A stretch of DNA of 53,658 bases from assembly GCF_902859695.1 (NCBI RefSeq), contig NZ_CADIJL010000039.1, positions 1 to 53,658 on the forward strand. The letters are read 5' to 3'. The position numbers were made by a program, and so were the translations under genes. Positions 35,275-43,088 of the stretch are shown here, in pieces (within the stretch, counting starts at the first letter, position 1; every line of letters begins with the position of its first letter). This DNA is from Achromobacter ruhlandii. GTDB lineage: Bacteria > Pseudomonadota > Gammaproteobacteria > Burkholderiales > Burkholderiaceae_B. The notes beneath the pieces were generated by a model. It did no database searches, was not told the DNA's origin, and worked only from the letters and a program-made list of their open reading frames with translations.

Positions 35275-35309
35275 GCAATGGTCACGCCAACCATTGCCAA
35301 AATGGCAAT
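35275..35309. promoter_or_regulatory. Overlapping inverted repeats, candidate LysR operator
   Basis: Two perfect inverted repeats share bases. GCAATGGT (35275-35282) pairs with ACCATTGC (35290-35297) over a 7-nt spacer; ATTGCCA (35293-35299) pairs with TGGCAAT (35303-35309) over AAA. They lie 32-66 nt from the GTG of the LysR gene and about 80-110 nt from the peptidase start, as expected for a recognition and an activation site. Confidence 0.55.
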
Positions 35310-35386
35310 GATCAAATGCGAATTATCTAATTGTGGCATGTGAACAAGCGTAATAACTTTGTGCCTTCTTCGCCTCCGAGACCGCT

Positions 35387-36811
35387 GTGATCCGCGAACA
35401 AGCCATTCTTCACGCCACCAACGCCTACGACGACGGCACCCTGCAGGCCGAGCTGGCCCGCCGCGTGGCCTACCCGACCGAGAGCGAGGAGCCGGGCCAG
35501 GCGCCCAGCCAGCACGCCTATCTGAACGACGAACTGGCGCCGCCGCTGCGGGCGCTGGGTTTCACCTGTCAGGTGCATCCCAACCCGGCCGGCGTGGACC
35601 TGCCGATCCTGGTGGCGCGGCGCATCGAGGACGCCGCGCTGCCGACGGTGCTGCTGTACGGCCACGGCGACGTGGTGCGCGGCAACGCGGCCAAATGGGA
35701 CGCCGGCCGCGATCCCTGGCGCCTGCGGATCGAGGGCGACCGCTGGTACGGCCGCGGCACCGCCGACAACAAGGGCCAGCACACCATCAACCTGGCGGCG
35801 CTGCGCGAAGTCCTGCGGGCGCGCGACGGCAAGCTGGGATTCAACGCCACCTGGCTGATCGAGACCGGCGAGGAAGCCGGCTCGCCGGGCCTGGCGGCGT
35901 TCTGCGAGGCGCAGCGCGAGACTCTCGCCGCCGACGTCTTCATCGCCAGCGACGGCCCGCGCCTGGCCGCTGCCCGCCCCACGCTGTTCATGGGCTCGCG
36001 CGGCGCGGTCAATTTCGAACTGTCGCTGCGCGCCCGCGAGCGCGGCTATCACTCGGGCAACTGGGGCGGCCTGCTGGCCAACCCCGCCATCATCCTGTCG
36101 CACGCCATCGCCACGCTGGTGGACGCGCGCGGCCGCATCCAGGTGCCGGGCCTGCGCCCGCCCCCCATCCCGGCCGCGGTGGCCGCGGCGCTGGCCGACC
36201 TGGAGGTCGGCGGCGGTCCCGACGATCCCGCGATCGACAGCGACTGGGGCGAACCGGGGCTGTCGCCCGCGGAGCAGGTGTTCGGCTGGAACAGCCTGGA
36301 CGTGCTGACCTTCGGCGCCGGCGATCCGGCCAAGCCGGTCAACGCCATTCCGCCGGCCGCCTCGGCCTGGTGCCAGTTGCGCTTCGTGGTCGGCACCGAC
36401 TGGAAGGCGCTGGAACGCCACGTGCGCGCCCACCTCGATGAGGCCGGCTTCGGCGACGTGCAGGTGCGCGTCGGCATGCAGGCCGGCGCCACCCGGCTGT
36501 CGCCCGACAACCCGTGGGCGCGCTGGGCCGCCGCCTCGATCGAGCGCAGCACGGGCCTGCGGCCGGCGCTGCTGCCCAACCTGGGCGGCTCGCTGCCCAA
36601 CGACATCTTCGCCGACCTGCTCGGCCTGCCCACGCTGTGGGTGCCGCATTCCTACCCCGCCTGCGCCCAGCACGCCCCCAACGAACATCTGCTGGGCAGC
36701 GTGGCGCGCGAAGGCCTGGCCATCATGGCCGGCCTGTTCTGGGACCTGGGCGACCAGGGCGCCGCGCTGCGCCAGGCCGCCCGCAACCCCGTTACCATTG
36801 CCCAACCCTGA
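35387..36811 (+). CDS. M20-family metallopeptidase
   Basis: 474 residues. Zinc peptidase of the M20 dipeptidase/carboxypeptidase family: metal-binding YGHGDVVRG and GRGTADNKGQH, the catalytic pair in IETGEEAGSPG, ASDG, and the lid dimerisation domain near 200-330; late His in PHSYPACAQHAPNEH. Cytoplasmic, likely cleaves a small amide or peptide. Starts with GTG at 35387; the ribosome site is poor. Followed 12 nt later by a Bug receptor, suggesting that the imported compound is hydrolysed by this enzyme. Confidence 0.88.
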   Translation: MIREQAILHATNAYDDGTLQAELARRVAYPTESEEPGQAPSQHAYLNDELAPPLRALGFTCQVHPNPAGVDLPILVARRIEDAALPTVLLYGHGDVVRGNAAKWDAGRDPWRLRIEGDRWYGRGTADNKGQHTINLAALREVLRARDGKLGFNATWLIETGEEAGSPGLAAFCEAQRETLAADVFIASDGPRLAAARPTLFMGSRGAVNFELSLRARERGYHSGNWGGLLANPAIILSHAIATLVDARGRIQVPGLRPPPIPAAVAAALADLEVGGGPDDPAIDSDWGEPGLSPAEQVFGWNSLDVLTFGAGDPAKPVNAIPPAASAWCQLRFVVGTDWKALERHVRAHLDEAGFGDVQVRVGMQAGATRLSPDNPWARWAAASIERSTGLRPALLPNLGGSLPNDIFADLLGLPTLWVPHSYPACAQHAPNEHLLGSVAREGLAIMAGLFWDLGDQGAALRQAARNPVTIAQP

Positions 36812-36823
36812 CCGGACCCGACC

Positions 36824-37816
36824 ATGATCGCCAGAATCCGCGCCGCCGCGCTGGCCTGCCTTTCGGCCCTTGCCCTCCAAGCCGCCGTGGGCGCGCCCGC
36901 CGCCCACGCCGCCTATCCCGAACAGGCCATCAAGCTGGTGGTGCCGTTCACGCCCGGCGGCGCCACCGACGCCGTGGCCCGCCTGCTGGCCAACCGGCTG
37001 TCGGGCAAGCTGGGCCAGGCCGTGATCGTCGAGAACCGGCCCGGCGCCTCGACCGTCATCGGCGCCAACGCCGTGGCGCAGGCGCAGCCCGACGGCTACA
37101 CGCTGATGCTGTCGGGCAGCACCACCTACACCGTGCTGCCGGCGCTCAAGCGCGACCTGCCCTACGATCCGCGCCGCAGCTTCGAGCACATCGCCATCGT
37201 GGCCCTGGCGCCGGTGGTGCTGCTGGCGCAGAACAGCGTGCCGGCAAAGACCGCGCAACAGGCCGCCGATCTGGCGCGCGACAAGACCGCCAGCGGCGGC
37301 CTGATGTACGGCACCTTCGGCCCGGGATCGGCGCCGCACCTGGTGGGCGAAATGTTCGCCGAAGCCGCCGGCGCCAAAATGACGCCGGTGCCCTACAAGG
37401 GCAGCGCGCAGTTCATCACCGCCCTGATCGGCGGCGAGATCGCGCTGGGCGTGGACACGGTGTCGTCGGCCGCGCCGCAGGTCAAGGCCGGCAAGGTGCG
37501 CGCGCTGGCCGTCACCGGCGAACACCGCGTGCCGCAACTGCCGGACGTGCCGACCTTCATCGAAAGCGGCCTGCCCGGCGTGTCGATGGTGGGCTGGTAC
37601 GGCCTGGTGGCGCCAGCCCGCACGCCGCGGCCCGTGCTGGACACGCTGAACCGCGCGGTGGCCGAGATCATGGCCGATCCGCAGGTGCAGCGCGCCGTCG
37701 CCGATCTGGCGCTGGAACCGGTCTACCTGGACGGCGCGGCCTTCACGGCGCGCATGCGGCAAGAGTTGCAGACCTTCGGCGAAGTGGGCCGGCGCGCCAA
37801 CATCAAACTGGATTGA
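36824..37816 (+). CDS. Bug-family tripartite tricarboxylate-type solute-binding receptor
   Basis: 330 residues. Signal peptide (ALACLSALALQAAVGAPAAHA-A), then the Bug signature YPEQAIKLVVPFTPGGATDAVARLLANRLSGKLGQAVIVENRPGA and GLMYGTFGPGSAPHLVGEMFAEAAG. Periplasmic receptor for a small carboxylate or amide; most family members in this bacterial group are orphans without membrane genes nearby, as here. Co-transcribed with the M20 peptidase. Confidence 0.92.
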   Translation: MIARIRAAALACLSALALQAAVGAPAAHAAYPEQAIKLVVPFTPGGATDAVARLLANRLSGKLGQAVIVENRPGASTVIGANAVAQAQPDGYTLMLSGSTTYTVLPALKRDLPYDPRRSFEHIAIVALAPVVLLAQNSVPAKTAQQAADLARDKTASGGLMYGTFGPGSAPHLVGEMFAEAAGAKMTPVPYKGSAQFITALIGGEIALGVDTVSSAAPQVKAGKVRALAVTGEHRVPQLPDVPTFIESGLPGVSMVGWYGLVAPARTPRPVLDTLNRAVAEIMADPQVQRAVADLALEPVYLDGAAFTARMRQELQTFGEVGRRANIKLD

Positions 37817-37890
37817 GGCCGGCGGGCGCCCTGCGTTGCGCCTGCAGGGCCAGCGCGTAGGGATTCCGTCCTACTCTGGCCCCATTTCTA

Positions 37891-37912
37891 TTAGAATCAG
37901 AACCATTCTCAA
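37891..37912. promoter_or_regulatory. Possible Fur-type operator upstream of the PepSY gene
   Basis: TTAGAATCAGAACCATTCTC contains AGAAT (37893-37897) and ATTCT (37904-37908) in inverted orientation over a short AT-rich stretch, about 50 nt upstream of the PepSY start. It only loosely resembles a Fur box; the iron-related protein family is the main reason to note it. Confidence 0.25.
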
Positions 37913-37959
37913 TAAAGGACGCCGGTCCGCGGCCGCGTCGAAAAATAACGAGGCGCGTT

Positions 37960-39597
37960 CTGAAACCCACTTTCCGTCTGTCCATGGCCTGGCTCCACAC
38001 CTGGGTCGGCCTGTGGTTTTCCTGGCTGCTGTTCGCCGTCTTCCTGACGGGCACCCTGGCGGTATTCGCCGAACCCATCACCCATTGGATGACGCCCGAG
38101 CACCACGAGGCCGAGGCCGAGGCGGCGGCGCGCGAGCCCGTCAAGGTGGATCGCGCGCGCCGGCTCGACCTGGCGGTGCAGTACATGGCCCAGCATCACC
38201 CCGGCGCCGGCATGTGGGAGATCTGGCCGGTCGACCGCTTTCACGACAACGGCCTGGTGGCGTACTGGTTCGATCGCGACGGCCAATACGCCGACGCCGA
38301 ACTGGATCCCGAGACGGGCCAGGAACTGCCAGAGGAAGCGCATCACGCGCAAGGCCGCGCCACCTTCGGCGGCAACCATTTCGTCGACTTCCACTACAAC
38401 CTGCATGCCCAGCCGCTGGGCGTCTGGATCGTGGCCTTCGCGGCCATGGCGATGCTGGTGGCGATGGTCTCGGGCGTGGTGACGCACAAGCGCATCTTCA
38501 AGGACTTCTTCACCTTCCGCGCGAAAAAAGGCCAGCGCTCGTGGCTGGACGCGCACAACGCCACGGCGGTGCTGACGCTGCCGTTCCAGTTCATGATCGC
38601 CTACACCGGCATCGTGATCTCGGCGCTGACGCTGATGCCCGCGCCGATCACGGCGGCCTATGGCGGCGGCGCCGAGGCCGCGCGCCAGTACCTGGCCGAA
38701 CTCTCCCGCGAAGACCGGCCGACGCCGACCGGCGCCGCGCTGGCGGTGCCGCCGCTGGAACCGCTGGTGGCCCGCGCCGAACAACTGATCGGGCAGACCG
38801 CCCGCGCCGTCGTCATCAACAACCCCGAAGACGGCTCGATGCGGATCGCGGTCTATGGCTGGAACGAGGCCGCCGACCAGCAGGTCCTCATCAGCACCAC
38901 CACCGGCATGGCCGAATTCTCCGCCGCCAGCGGCGAACTGCTGCGCCTGCGCGCGCCCGGCGGCGTCGAAGGCGGCGCCGCGCCGCTCACGCGCCAGGTG
39001 ATGGCCGACCTGCACATGGTCAAGTTCGGCGGCCTGGCCATGAAATGGCTGTATTTCCTGTGCGGCCTGGCCGGCGCCGCGATGATGGGCACGGGCGCGG
39101 TGCTGTTCATGGTCAAGCGCCGCCACAAGATGGGCAACGAGTTCGGCGCCGCCACCGCGCGCGTCTACCGCCTGATCGAAGGCCTGAACGTGGCCGCGCT
39201 GGCCGGCCTGGCGATCGCCTGCGTCGCCTACCTGTGGGCCAACCGCCTGCTGCCGGTGGCGCTGCCGCAGCGCGCCGGCTGGGAGCTGCGCGCTTTCTTC
39301 ATCGTCTGGGCGCTGACGCTGGCCCACGCCTGGCTGTGCGCGCCGCGGCGCGCGTGGATCGGGCAATTGGCCGCGCTGTCGGCGCTGTGCCTGCTGCTGC
39401 CGCTGCTGTCGCTGGCGACGATCGGCGACCATCCGCTGGCGCAGATCGCGCGCGGCGACTGGGAAAGCGCCGGCGTCGAACTGACGGCCGTGGCCACAGG
39501 CCTGGCGGCCGGCTGGGCCGCGCTACGATTGCGCAAGAAACCGTTGTCGGCGCCGCCCCCGCGCAACGCCCGCCCGCCCCAGGAAGCCACGGCATGA
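37960..39597 (+). CDS. PepSY-associated membrane protein (iron/siderophore-linked reductase type)
   Basis: About 545 residues, with four membrane helices of the PepSY_TM family and PepSY domains between them; conserved pattern SMAWLHTWVGLWFSWLLFAVFLTGTL, FVDFHYNLH, VSGVVTHKRIFKDFFTFR, WLDAHNATAVLTLPFQFMIAYTG. Proteins of this type occur with siderophore receptors and are implicated in inner-membrane iron reduction. The first ATG is at 37984, but homologues usually begin about 8 residues earlier, and a CTG at 37960 would give MKPTFRLS with GAGG 6 nt upstream; I prefer that start, with 37984 as the alternative. Coupled to a small membrane protein by ATGA. Confidence 0.8.
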   Translation: MKPTFRLSMAWLHTWVGLWFSWLLFAVFLTGTLAVFAEPITHWMTPEHHEAEAEAAAREPVKVDRARRLDLAVQYMAQHHPGAGMWEIWPVDRFHDNGLVAYWFDRDGQYADAELDPETGQELPEEAHHAQGRATFGGNHFVDFHYNLHAQPLGVWIVAFAAMAMLVAMVSGVVTHKRIFKDFFTFRAKKGQRSWLDAHNATAVLTLPFQFMIAYTGIVISALTLMPAPITAAYGGGAEAARQYLAELSREDRPTPTGAALAVPPLEPLVARAEQLIGQTARAVVINNPEDGSMRIAVYGWNEAADQQVLISTTTGMAEFSAASGELLRLRAPGGVEGGAAPLTRQVMADLHMVKFGGLAMKWLYFLCGLAGAAMMGTGAVLFMVKRRHKMGNEFGAATARVYRLIEGLNVAALAGLAIACVAYLWANRLLPVALPQRAGWELRAFFIVWALTLAHAWLCAPRRAWIGQLAALSALCLLLPLLSLATIGDHPLAQIARGDWESAGVELTAVATGLAAGWAALRLRKKPLSAPPPRNARPPQEATA

Positions 39598-39944
39598 ATC
39601 TGAACGACGCATACGGCATCGCCATGGCGCTGCTGCTGACCTATTCCGGCATGGCCTGCCTGAGCCTGGCGATGCCGCGCCACTACGATCAGGTCTGGGG
39701 CCGCGATCCGTCCGCCGGCCATTCGCGCGTGCTGCGCGCCGCCGGCATCCTGCTGTTGCTGCTGGCGCTGCTGCCGTGCGTCGGCCTGTGGGGCAACACC
39801 GTGGGCGTGGTGGCCTGGCTCGGCTGGCTGTCGGCAGGCGCCCTGCTGTGGGTTGGCATGCTGTCGTGGTCGCCGCGCCCGGCGATGCGCACCGCCGCGC
39901 TGGCGGTGGTCATCTCGATCGCCGGGGTCGGCTTCGGCTTCTAG
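39594..39944 (+). CDS. Small membrane protein, DUF3325-like
   Basis: 116 residues with about four membrane helices (GIAMALLLTYSGMACLSLAM, GILLLLLALLPCVGLW, VAWLGWLSAGALLWVGML, TAALAVVISIAGVGFGF). Resembles the DUF3325 proteins that follow PepSY membrane proteins in iron-uptake loci. The ATG overlaps the PepSY stop (ATGA). Function unknown. Confidence 0.75.
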   Translation: MNLNDAYGIAMALLLTYSGMACLSLAMPRHYDQVWGRDPSAGHSRVLRAAGILLLLLALLPCVGLWGNTVGVVAWLGWLSAGALLWVGMLSWSPRPAMRTAALAVVISIAGVGFGF

Positions 39945-39960
39945 GGCCGCATTGCGCCCG

Positions 39961-39977
39961 CCCCGGCCCGGCCGGGG
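39961..39977 (+). terminator. GC-rich hairpin after the PepSY/DUF3325 pair
   Basis: CCCCGG-CCCGG-CCGGGG is a perfect 6-bp stem with a 5-nt loop 16 nt after the stop codon, followed by a short TTT. The weak T-tract makes it a doubtful intrinsic terminator. Confidence 0.35.
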
Positions 39978-39981
39978 CCGT

Positions 39982-39995
39982 TTGACCGGCATCAA
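39982..39995 (+). promoter_or_regulatory. FNR-type box upstream of nrdD
   Basis: TTGACCGGCATCAA matches TTGATnnnnATCAA at 9 of 10 positions. It lies about 95 bp upstream of the nrdD start and would place anaerobic activation on the class III ribonucleotide reductase genes. The best FNR-like site in the window. Confidence 0.6.
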
Positions 39996-40031
39996 GCCGG
40001 CCTGACAAACGCCTCGGCGACCCGGTCTTTG

Positions 40032-40078
40032 ACACCATAGGTGGTGGTAGAGTTTTTCCACCCCACAACATATGGTGT
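40032..40078 (+). promoter_or_regulatory. Tandem NrdR-like boxes at the nrdD promoter
   Basis: Box 1 ACACCATAGGTGGTGG (40032-40047) matches the NrdR consensus acaCwAtATaTwGtgt at 11 of 16 positions; box 2 CCACAACATATGGTGT (40063-40078) matches at 13 of 16. Their centres are 31 bp apart, three helical turns, the usual spacing for NrdR pairs. A perfect TTGACA (40029-40034) overlaps box 1. The outer halves GACACCATA and TATGGTGTC are also exact inverted copies and could form a hairpin. Confidence 0.55.
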
Positions 40079-40083
40079 CAGCG

Positions 40084-42084
40084 ATGCAACTCCAACACAT
40101 CCTCAAGCGCGACGGCCGGGTCGTCGCATTCGACCGCGCCAAGATCGCGGCGGCCATCGCCGCCGCCGGCCGCGGCACCGGAGAACTGGGCGCCGACGTG
40201 GCCCAGGCGCTGACCGGCGCGGTGATCGAGGCGCTGGCCGCCGAGGGCAACGTCTGCCCCGGCGTGGAAACCATCCAGAACCAGGTCGAGGAAACGCTGG
40301 TCAAGGCCGGCTACTGGCGCACCGCCCGCGCCTACATCGTCTACCGCGAACAGCACGCCCGCCTGCGCGCGCTGCGCCATACCCTGGTGGACGTGGAAAG
40401 CGCCATGGAGGAATACCTGGAACAGCGCGACTGGCGCGTCAACGCCAACGCCAACCAGGGCTACAGCCTGGGCGGCCTGATCCTGAACGTGGCCGGCAAG
40501 GTCACCGCCAACTACTGGCTGTCCAACGTCTTCACGCCCGAAGCCGGCCAGGCCCACCGCGACGGCGACATCCACATCCACGACCTGGACATGCTCAGCG
40601 GCTATTGCGCCGGCTGGTCGCTGCGCCAGCTGCTGACCGAGGGCTTCAACGGCATCCCCGGCAAGATCGAGGCCACGCCGCCGCGCCACATGTCGGCGGC
40701 CATCGGCCAGATCGTCAACTTCCTGGGCACGCTGCAGAACGAATGGGCCGGCGCGCAGGCCTTCAGCTCGTTCGATACCTACATGGCGCCCTTCATCCGC
40801 CGCGACGCGATGACCTACGCCGAGGTCAAGCAAAGCATGCAGGAGCTGATCTACAACCTGAACGTGCCGAGCCGCTGGGGCACGCAGACGCCGTTCACCA
40901 ACCTGACCTTCGACTGGACCTGCCCGGCCGACCTGCGCGAACAGATCCCCTACGTTGGCGGCGAGGAAATGCCGTTCGCCTATGGCGACCTGCAGGCCGA
41001 GATGGACATGATCAACCACGCCTACATCGAAGTGATGATGGCCGGCGACGCCAAGGGGCGCGTGTTCACGTTCCCGATTCCCACCTACAACATTACGCCC
41101 GACTTCGACTGGGACCATCCCAACACCGAGCGCCTGTTCGAGATGACCGCGCGCTACGGCCTGCCGTACTTCCAGAACTTCCTCAATTCCGATCTGGAGC
41201 CGCACATGGTGCGCTCCATGTGCTGCCGCCTGCAACTGGACCTGCGCGAGCTGCTCAAGCGCGGCAACGGCCTGTTCGGCTCGGCCGAGCAGACCGGCTC
41301 GGTGGGCGTGGTGACGATCAATTGCGCCCGCCTGGGCCATACCTGCCGCGGCGACGAGGCGGCGCTGATGGCGCGCCTGGACCACCTGCTGGGCCTGGGC
41401 CGCGACGTGCTGGAGACCAAGCGCAAGGTGGTGCAGCGCTACATCGACCAGGGCCTGTATCCGTACACCCGGCGCTACCTCGGCACGCTGCGCAACCACT
41501 TCAGCACGCTGGGCGTGAACGGCATCAACGAGATGATCCGCAACTTCAGCGGCGACGCCGACGACGTCACCACGCCGGCCGGCCACGCGCTGGCGGTGCG
41601 CCTGCTGGACCGGGTACGGGCGCGCATGACCGAGTTCCAGGAAGAGACCGGCCACCTCTACAACCTGGAGGCCACGCCGGCCGAAGGCACCACCTACCGC
41701 TTCGCTCGCGAGGACCGCAAGCGCTATCCCGGCATCCTGCAGGCCGGCACCGAGGCCCAGCCCTACTACACCAACTCCAGCCAGCTGCCGGTGGGCCACA
41801 CCGACGATCCGTTCGAGGCGCTGGCCCTGCAGGAAGCGCTGCAGGGCAAGTACACCGGCGGCACCGTGCTGCACCTGTACATGAACGAGGCCGTGTCGTC
41901 GGCCAGCGCCTGCAAGGAACTGGTGCGGCGCGCGCTGTCGAATTTCCGCCTGCCCTACATCACCGTCACGCCGACGTTCTCGATCTGCCCGAACCACGGC
42001 TATCTGGCCGGGCACCACGAGTTCTGCCCCAAGTGCGATGCCGAATTGCAGGCCAAGCAGGCCTCGTGCTGCGCGCCGGCCTGA
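40084..42084 (+). CDS. nrdD: Anaerobic (class III) ribonucleoside-triphosphate reductase, large part, without glycyl-radical tail
   Basis: Reduces ribonucleotides to deoxyribonucleotides without oxygen. 666 residues: ATP-cone at ~5-95 (LKRDGRVVAFDRAKIAAAI), then the barrel domain with HIHDLDMLSGYCAGWSL (C175), MCCRLQ (C380/C381) and the C-terminal zinc site CPNHGY...FCPKC. The chain stops right after the zinc site; the glycyl-radical segment RVxGY...GK that normally follows is missing and is encoded by the next gene. ATG at 40084 is preferred over 40072, because the latter lies within an NrdR-like box and 40084 gives the family-like N-terminus; GGTG lies upstream. Confidence 0.92.
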   Translation: MQLQHILKRDGRVVAFDRAKIAAAIAAAGRGTGELGADVAQALTGAVIEALAAEGNVCPGVETIQNQVEETLVKAGYWRTARAYIVYREQHARLRALRHTLVDVESAMEEYLEQRDWRVNANANQGYSLGGLILNVAGKVTANYWLSNVFTPEAGQAHRDGDIHIHDLDMLSGYCAGWSLRQLLTEGFNGIPGKIEATPPRHMSAAIGQIVNFLGTLQNEWAGAQAFSSFDTYMAPFIRRDAMTYAEVKQSMQELIYNLNVPSRWGTQTPFTNLTFDWTCPADLREQIPYVGGEEMPFAYGDLQAEMDMINHAYIEVMMAGDAKGRVFTFPIPTYNITPDFDWDHPNTERLFEMTARYGLPYFQNFLNSDLEPHMVRSMCCRLQLDLRELLKRGNGLFGSAEQTGSVGVVTINCARLGHTCRGDEAALMARLDHLLGLGRDVLETKRKVVQRYIDQGLYPYTRRYLGTLRNHFSTLGVNGINEMIRNFSGDADDVTTPAGHALAVRLLDRVRARMTEFQEETGHLYNLEATPAEGTTYRFAREDRKRYPGILQAGTEAQPYYTNSSQLPVGHTDDPFEALALQEALQGKYTGGTVLHLYMNEAVSSASACKELVRRALSNFRLPYITVTPTFSICPNHGYLAGHHEFCPKCDAELQAKQASCCAPA

Positions 42085-42109
42085 CATCGCCGGTCACCGC
42101 GTTTTTTCC

Positions 42110-42128
42110 CCGGGCGATCCCCGCCCGG
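42110..42128 (+). other. Hairpin between nrdD and the glycyl-radical gene
   Basis: CCGGGCG (42110-42116) pairs perfectly with CGCCCGG (42122-42128) over a 5-nt loop, just after a run of six T. It could stabilise or attenuate the transcript between the two halves of the enzyme. No T-run follows, so it is not a clear terminator. Confidence 0.35.
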
Positions 42129-42148
42129 CCTTTCCCCCAGGAGCCATC

Positions 42149-42331
42149 ATGCAAACCGTGATCACCCCGCAAACCATCGCCCCGCAGGCCGCGCATCTGG
42201 ACGACAGCCAGCGCGTGCGCTGCGAAGTCTGGACCCGCGTCATGGGCTATCACCGCCCCGTGTCTTCCTTCAACACCGGCAAACAAGGCGAATTCAATGA
42301 ACGCCGCTTCTTCGTCGAACAACGTGCCTGA
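42149..42331 (+). CDS. Stand-alone glycyl-radical peptide of anaerobic ribonucleotide reductase
   Basis: 60 residues. The second half reads CEVWTRVMGYHRPVSSFNTGKQGEFNERRFF, the C-terminal segment of class III reductases; G33 in RVMGY aligns with the radical glycine of E. coli NrdD (RVCGY), and NTGKQGEF with its NAGKQEE. The gene has its own strong AGGAG 5-6 nt before the ATG, a 20-residue unrelated lead, and a frame different from nrdD, with 64 nt between. It should be activated by NrdG and act with NrdD in trans, as GrcA does for pyruvate formate-lyase (inference). It overlaps nrdG by 35 nt. Confidence 0.85.
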   Translation: MQTVITPQTIAPQAAHLDDSQRVRCEVWTRVMGYHRPVSSFNTGKQGEFNERRFFVEQRA

Positions 42332-43088
42332 AGCGGCCGGCGGCCGCAAGGCCGCCCCCGCCCGCCACCCGCCACGCCTGGCCCACGCCGCGCCGCCACG
42401 GCCGGCGGCCCTGCCGCTGCCGCGCCATTCGCCGGCGGTGGGCGGCCTGACGCCCTTCTCCACCGTGGACTGGCCGGGCACGCTGGCCGCCGTCGTCTTC
42501 ATTGCCGGCTGTCCCTGGCGCTGCCACTACTGCCACAACCCCGAATTGCAGACGCGCAACGCGCGCTACGACTGGCGCGACGTGCGCGCCTTCCTGGACA
42601 ACCGCCAGGGCCTGCTCGACGCGGTGGTGTTCTCGGGCGGCGAACCGCTCAGCGAGCCGCGCCTGCCGTCGATGATCCGCGAGGCGCGGCGCATGGGATA
42701 CCGCATCGGCCTGCACACCGCCGGCATCTACCCGCTGCGCCTGGCCGACGTGCTGCGCCACCTGGACTGGGTCGGCCTGGACATCAAGGCCGACGCGCAG
42801 GGCTATGACGACATCACGGGCCGGCGCGATTCGCACCGGTCGGCGCAGGCCTGCCTGACGCAGTTGCTGACGGCGGGCGTGGATTTCGAATGCCGCATCA
42901 CCTGGCATCCCGACTGGCTCGACGAGACCCGGCTGCTGGGCCTGGCGCGCGAACTGGCGCGGCGCGGCGTCAAGCGCTTCGCGGTGCAAGGCGCGCGCAG
43001 TTGCCCCAGCACCCCGCCGGCGCGGCTGCTGGGCGCGCAGGCGCAGGCCCTGCTGCGCGGCTGGTTCGAGGAATTCGCCTACCGCTGA
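42297..43088 (+). CDS. nrdG: Anaerobic ribonucleotide reductase activating protein NrdG (radical SAM)
   Basis: Generates the glycyl radical. 263 residues. Radical-SAM cysteines C72, C76 and C79 in CPWRCHYC, preceded by GLTPFSTVDWPGTLAAVVFIAG and followed by VVFSGGEPL. It is of the NrdG branch with a longer C-terminus (DIKADAQGYDDITGR) than E. coli NrdG. The first ~48 residues are an Ala/Pro-rich extension. The ATG at 42297 (AAGG 8 nt upstream) overlaps the glycyl-radical gene by 35 nt. Its end overlaps the convergent MocR gene by 10 nt. Confidence 0.92.
   Translation: MNAASSSNNVPEAAGGRKAAPARHPPRLAHAAPPRPAALPLPRHSPAVGGLTPFSTVDWPGTLAAVVFIAGCPWRCHYCHNPELQTRNARYDWRDVRAFLDNRQGLLDAVVFSGGEPLSEPRLPSMIREARRMGYRIGLHTAGIYPLRLADVLRHLDWVGLDIKADAQGYDDITGRRDSHRSAQACLTQLLTAGVDFECRITWHPDWLDETRLLGLARELARRGVKRFAVQGARSCPSTPPARLLGAQAQALLRGWFEEFAYR

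Noticed and set aside
37829..37850. GCCCTGC...GCAGGGC hairpin after the Bug receptor as a terminator
   Set aside because: A stem exists but there is no T-tract, so I could not support termination.
40072..40083. ATG at 40072 as the nrdD start
   Set aside because: It lies in the NrdR-like box and adds four residues not typical of the family; the ATG at 40084 gives the usual N-terminus.
42085..42148. Simple frameshift that truncated nrdD
   Set aside because: The downstream peptide has its own strong ribosome site and a separate leader, and the nrdD chain ends soon after a complete zinc site; a single-base error would not create these.
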